Of a DNA stretch of 64,000 nt, positions 60,594-64,000 are shown piece after piece. The stretch covers positions 1-64,000 of the forward strand of contig JAFAGO010000031.1 in NCBI GenBank assembly GCA_023422635.1, given 5' to 3'. The notes beneath the pieces are model-generated. The model saw nothing but the letters and a program-made list of their open reading frames with translations, searched no databases and was not told where the DNA came from. How positions within the stretch are numbered: position 1 is the first letter of the stretch; every line of letters begins with the position of its first letter. Made by a program: the position numbers and the translations under genes. The stretch comes from Bacteroidota bacterium. GTDB taxonomy: Bacteria > Bacteroidota > Bacteroidia > Flavobacteriales > Weeksellaceae.

Positions 60594-61610
60594 TTAAGAT
60601 GTTTTTACATCCTTATTATAATTTTCCAAGTGAAAAGCGATGCTTTCTTTAATTGGAATAAAATAATACGAAAGTTCTTTTGTAACTTTTTCGTTCGAAA
60701 TGGGGTTAAATGTTGTTACCGCCGCAATATTAGATGAGTTCGCCCACTTGAGTTTTGGAATTAGCCATCCCAAAAGTCGATTCATCCATAATCCAAAATA
60801 AAGAATTTGGTTTGATATAATTTTTGGCGGAGCAAGACCAAAATTTCTACGGATTAACGTGCCAACTTCTTGATAAGAAAGATTTTCAGAAACTGCTATA
60901 AAAGCTTCACCGAAAGCATTTTTATCCATCAACTGAATGCTAATTGTAGCTACATCTCGCACATCAACATAAGCTGTTCCTCCAGAAAATGTATACGTAT
61001 TCTTTTTAAAAGTTTGAAATAAAGTGCCACTACTTTTACTCCAATTTCCAGAGCCAATAATTACTCCGGGATTGATGATGACAACATTTAAACCTTCAGC
61101 AGAGGCCCGCCACGCTTCCATTTCTGCAAAATGTTTACTAATCGCGTAGGGAGAATGGTTGAGTTTTGGATTATAATCGCAAGTTTCATCAACACTTCCA
61201 CTTTCGTTAAGTCCATCAAAAACGGCAATGGAACTGATAAAGCAAAATTTCTTTACCTGCGTATCCTGACAAGCATATAAAAGCTGTTTTGTACCTTCAA
61301 TATTGGTATGGTACAAAACTTTTCTATCCTTGGGATCAAAAGAAACTTTGGCGGCAGTATGATACACCTCGTCGATGTTTTGCAATGCCACTTCAAGTTG
61401 ATCTTGATCGAAAAGATCAACATCAATCCATTCAATTTTTTGAAACCACAGCTCAGGATTGTCCGTATAAAAACGAAAGCTTCTTTTCACCTCTTCTACA
61501 TTGCTTGTCGATCGTTTTGCAGCGCGCACCTTCTTCCCACTTTTTACAAGCTGAAGTGCGATAATTCTGCCTAAAATTCCGGTGGCGCCGGTAACTAAAA
61601 CATTTGACAA
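60594..61610 (-). CDS. NAD-dependent epimerase/dehydratase
   Basis: A 338-residue extended short-chain dehydrogenase. Rossmann motif VLVTGATGILGRIIA at the N-terminus, VDLFD, HTAAKVSFDP, catalytic SSIAVF and YAISK (Tyr-x3-Lys), then NPGVIIGSGNW. The pattern is closest to dihydroflavonol reductase/3beta-HSD-like members, with no clear sugar-nucleotide motif. TTG 61610 gives the natural start MSNVLVTGATG; an in-frame GTG at 61649 would add 13 residues. It lies upstream of the acyl-CoA ligase, so a lipid-linked or isoprenoid substrate is possible (inference). Confidence 0.88.
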   Translation of the reverse strand: MSNVLVTGATGILGRIIALQLVKSGKKVRAAKRSTSNVEEVKRSFRFYTDNPELWFQKIEWIDVDLFDQDQLEVALQNIDEVYHTAAKVSFDPKDRKVLYHTNIEGTKQLLYACQDTQVKKFCFISSIAVFDGLNESGSVDETCDYNPKLNHSPYAISKHFAEMEAWRASAEGLNVVIINPGVIIGSGNWSKSSGTLFQTFKKNTYTFSGGTAYVDVRDVATISIQLMDKNAFGEAFIAVSENLSYQEVGTLIRRNFGLAPPKIISNQILYFGLWMNRLLGWLIPKLKWANSSNIAAVTTFNPISNEKVTKELSYYFIPIKESIAFHLENYNKDVKTS

Positions 61611-61699
61611 AGCAACTGAGGTTTGAAAGGTGTAAATATACGCAAACACAACGGAATATCCGGAATTCCGATGGTAGATGCGATTTTAAATTCTTGTTT

Positions 61700-62488
61700 T
61701 TATTGGGCGTTGAGAAAATCTTTTACGGCTTGATTGAAATCTTTTGGATTGTCTGCCTGAACCCAATGTCCTGCTCCAGAAATTTCAATAATTTTAGAAT
61801 TTGGAAATTGCTGCTTTACTTGAAATTCATCTTGTGGTAAAATGTAATTGGATTTCTGACCTTTAATGAAAAGCGTTTCACCAGAGAACACTCCAAATTT
61901 AATGGCATTGGAAACAAAATCGTTGTAATGTTCAGATAATGTTTTCAAATTAAATCGCCACGCCAATTTTTTATCTTCCGTCCAATACAGGTTTTTGGCT
62001 AAAAACTGAATTACCGATTTCTCAGGAATGTATTGCGCTAAAACGTCTTCCACTTCTTGACGAGAATTGACTTGAGAAAAATCTACAATGTCTAACGCTT
62101 TTAAAATCCCTTGATGATGAGGAGGATAGGCTTTCGGGGCAATATCAACCACAATAAGCTTATTTACTTTGATCGGATATTTTATTGCAAATTGCATTAC
62201 TGCTTTTCCTCCGAGAGAATGGCCGAGTAAATTTGCTTTCTCTATCCCATGAAACTCCATATAATGCAAAATATCGTGCGCAAGATCATCATGTGCCATT
62301 TCGTTTGCCCAAAAACTTTTACCGTGATTACGCATATCCAATAAATGAACAGGAAAATATTCGCCCATCTCTTTACCGAAACTTCCCCAATTATCCAACA
62401 TTCCGAGGAATCCATGAATAACGAGAAGTGGAGTTCCCGATTGATTTTCTCCATATATTTTTGAATGCAAAATCTGCTGATCTCCCAT
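61700..62488 (-). CDS. Alpha/beta hydrolase (YbfF-like esterase)
   Basis: A 262-residue cytoplasmic serine hydrolase like E. coli YbfF, which acts on acyl thioesters and esters. Motifs: LLVIHGFLGMLDNWG, nucleophile GHSLGG, acid in FIKGQKSNYI (poorly defined) and His in GAGHWVQADNP. LDMRNHGKSFW is typical of the group. The neighbours pdxJ (47 bp upstream) and the epimerase (89 bp downstream) are on the same strand. Confidence 0.9.
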   Translation of the reverse strand: MGDQQILHSKIYGENQSGTPLLVIHGFLGMLDNWGSFGKEMGEYFPVHLLDMRNHGKSFWANEMAHDDLAHDILHYMEFHGIEKANLLGHSLGGKAVMQFAIKYPIKVNKLIVVDIAPKAYPPHHQGILKALDIVDFSQVNSRQEVEDVLAQYIPEKSVIQFLAKNLYWTEDKKLAWRFNLKTLSEHYNDFVSNAIKFGVFSGETLFIKGQKSNYILPQDEFQVKQQFPNSKIIEISGAGHWVQADNPKDFNQAVKDFLNAQ

Positions 62489-62535
62489 AATAATCTTATT
62501 TTAAATTTTAGATGTTTGCTAATGCGTTTAACAAG

Positions 62536-63255
62536 TTACCATTTAGCTAAACGTTTCAAATACGCTTGAATAGTATTTTCCAAGCCCAAATATAAGGCTT
62601 CTGCAATTAAAGCATGACCAATGGAAACCTCTAAAAGATTGGGAATTTCATCGGCGAAATATTGTATATTTTCCAAACTAAGATCATGCCCTGCATTAAT
62701 TCCCAAATTATAATTTGCAGCTTCTACGGCGGTTTCATAATAGGATTTTATGGCATTTTCTTTATCGATTGGATAATTTTTAGCATATGCTTCGGTATAC
62801 AATTCAATTCGATCTGTTCCTGTTTCTGCGGCAAATTTCACCATTTCAGGATCTGGATCTAGGAAAATTGAAGTTCGAATACCTGCGCTTTTAAATTCAG
62901 AAATAACACTTTTTAAAAAGTCCTGATGCGTTTTGCAATCCCAACCCGCGTTCGACGTAATTGCATCAACGGCATCGGGAACTAATGTTACTTGTTCTGG
63001 TTTTACGTCTAAAACCAACTGTACAAATTCTGGTTGTGGATTTCCTTCAATATTGAACTCTGTAGTAACCAATTTTTTGAGATCATAGACATCTTTTCTG
63101 GTAATATGTCGTTCATCTGGTCGAGGATGAATGGTAATTCCCTGTGCTCCAAATCGTTGCACATCTACAGCAATTTGTGTAACACTTGGAACATCGCCTC
63201 CTCTTGCATTTCGGAGCGTTGCTATTTTATTGATATTTACGCTAAGTTTTGTCAT
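62536..63255 (-). CDS. pdxJ: Pyridoxine 5'-phosphate synthase PdxJ
   Basis: Final ring-closing step of the DXP-dependent vitamin B6 pathway: joins 1-deoxyxylulose 5-phosphate and 3-amino-2-oxopropyl phosphate. The 239-residue TIM barrel starts MTKLSVNINKIATLRNARGG, with GAQGITIHPRPDERHI, the catalytic FNIEGNPQPEF and NLGINAGHDLSLENI. Length and motifs are typical. It starts 23 bp after the MscS-type gene. Confidence 0.97.
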   Translation of the reverse strand: MTKLSVNINKIATLRNARGGDVPSVTQIAVDVQRFGAQGITIHPRPDERHITRKDVYDLKKLVTTEFNIEGNPQPEFVQLVLDVKPEQVTLVPDAVDAITSNAGWDCKTHQDFLKSVISEFKSAGIRTSIFLDPDPEMVKFAAETGTDRIELYTEAYAKNYPIDKENAIKSYYETAVEAANYNLGINAGHDLSLENIQYFADEIPNLLEVSIGHALIAEALYLGLENTIQAYLKRLAKW

Positions 63256-63278
63256 TTTTTCTATTCTATTAATTCTTT

Positions 63279-64000
63279 TTACATTTTTATACTACCGCCA
63301 GGCACCTGCATCACTTGAAGTTGAAAGGCCTTTGCTGCCACGAGAAGATGATCGAAAATATCCGCTTGCACCCGCTCATAATCTTGAAGATCCGGAAAAG
63401 TGGTGAAACAATAAATTTCAAGTGGCATTCCTTGTGGTGTTATATCGAGTTGACGAGTTAAAACGGTGTCGTTTTGGTCGATATTAGGATTATTCTTCAA
63501 ATACAGTTCCACATATTTTCGATAAACCCCAATATTGGTAAGTTTTCGATAGTTTAAATCTTCATTTTCGTTTCCAATGATTTCTGGAGCATCCAAGCGA
63601 ATTTTATCTTTCATGGAGTGCATGTAGCTTCTTATCAAACTAATTTTTTCCAGTTTCTCAAATAAAGGTTCTTCTACAAATTCAAAGGAATTGATATTAA
63701 ATGTAATTGATTTTTTAATTCTACGTTTATTCCCAATCCGCATCGATTCGTAATTTTTCACCTCCGTGTTCAGTAAATCGTAGGTCGGAATTGTAGAAAT
63801 CGTATGATCAAAATTTTTAATTTTCGTTGTTAAAATGGAGATATCCATAATGGTTCCTTCAAGATGGTATTTATCAATCCCCACCCAATCGCCAACTTTA
63901 TATGCGCGCTGTGTTGCAATGTGCATGCCGGTAATAAAACCTAAAATGAAATCTCTGAAGATTAAAAAGAACACCGCGGTAAACGCACTGATGTAACCAA
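63279..64000 (-). CDS. Mechanosensitive ion channel, YbdG/MscS type (5' end cut by window edge)
   Basis: The C-terminal 240 residues of an MscS-superfamily channel; the frame is open to the edge of the window (GYISAFTAVFFLIFRDFILG). The pore-lining and following region, FRDFILGFITGMHIATQRAY, then KVGDWVGIDKYHLEGTIMDI, TIPTYDLL and a long cytoplasmic domain resemble E. coli YbdG, a miniconductance channel for osmotic shock. The N-terminal membrane helices lie outside. It probably leads the downstream pdxJ gene on the same strand. Confidence 0.93.
   Translation of the reverse strand, partial: GYISAFTAVFFLIFRDFILGFITGMHIATQRAYKVGDWVGIDKYHLEGTIMDISILTTKIKNFDHTISTIPTYDLLNTEVKNYESMRIGNKRRIKKSITFNINSFEFVEEPLFEKLEKISLIRSYMHSMKDKIRLDAPEIIGNENEDLNYRKLTNIGVYRKYVELYLKNNPNIDQNDTVLTRQLDITPQGMPLEIYCFTTFPDLQDYERVQADIFDHLLVAAKAFQLQVMQVPGGSIKM

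Overview
The window looks like chromosomal DNA of a flavobacterium of the Chryseobacterium/Kaistella type (Bacteroidota, Weeksellaceae). Composition is AT-rich. Many genes have the Bacteroidota -7 promoter element TAnnTTTG, and Shine-Dalgarno sequences are largely absent. Lineage markers include a SusC/SusD pair, type IX secretion (T9SS) sorting domains on secreted proteases, a fused E1 alpha-beta 2-oxoacid dehydrogenase, a head-GIN protein, and the ligase-associated Lhr/PdeM repair set. No tRNA, rRNA, CRISPR array, phage or insertion sequence was seen.

Layout. 1-3.5 kb: a divalent-metal RND efflux pump (cut by the window edge) behind a small Cys-rich exported protein, with a perfect 21-bp dyad at its promoter. 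3.6-6.2 kb: an acidic orphan protein and NAD-dependent ligase ligA. 6.4-13.3 kb: a four-gene operon of SusC, SusD, glycerophosphodiesterase and metallophosphoesterase, which reads as a phosphodiester-scavenging locus. 13.5-15.8 kb: amtB, then a secreted-protein gene broken by a TAA codon. 15.8-20.1 kb: fused E1 and a T9SS subtilase. 20.2-26.4 kb: HU, a 29-residue bS22/COX24-like ribosomal protein, RNase G, a CoA-type Nudix hydrolase, a PlsC acyltransferase, a small possibly Mur-ligase-derived protein, a dyad-rich intergenic region and a CoA-transferase. 26.5-34 kb: small exported proteins, a hydrolase, a structured repeat-like element, tandem M13 peptidases and a head-GIN protein. 34-44.1 kb: cinA and the ligase-associated repair genes (PdeM, Lhr-type helicase, ATP-dependent ligase, exonuclease), interrupted by a secreted M28 aminopeptidase on the other strand. 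44.2-50.7 kb: lipA, a large T9SS metzincin protease, an ECF sigma factor with an esterase, and tyrS. 51-56.7 kb: an MFS transporter, purE and purK flanking an LEA-like lipoprotein, DUF1543, an EEP-family enzyme and a VOC protein. 56.7-64 kb: a leader or small-RNA candidate, an AraC regulator split by a TAA codon, then a minus-strand run of mvaD, acyl-CoA ligase, epimerase, hydrolase, pdxJ and a YbdG-type MscS channel (cut by the window edge).

Most of the window is housekeeping and secretory metabolism. The parts that stand out are the phosphodiester locus, the structured RNA-like block at 28.77-28.92 kb, the metal operator, two genes interrupted at positions where TAA probably replaced CAA, several nearly leaderless promoters, and the split repair cluster. 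All family assignments come from reading motifs in the translations; no database search was run.
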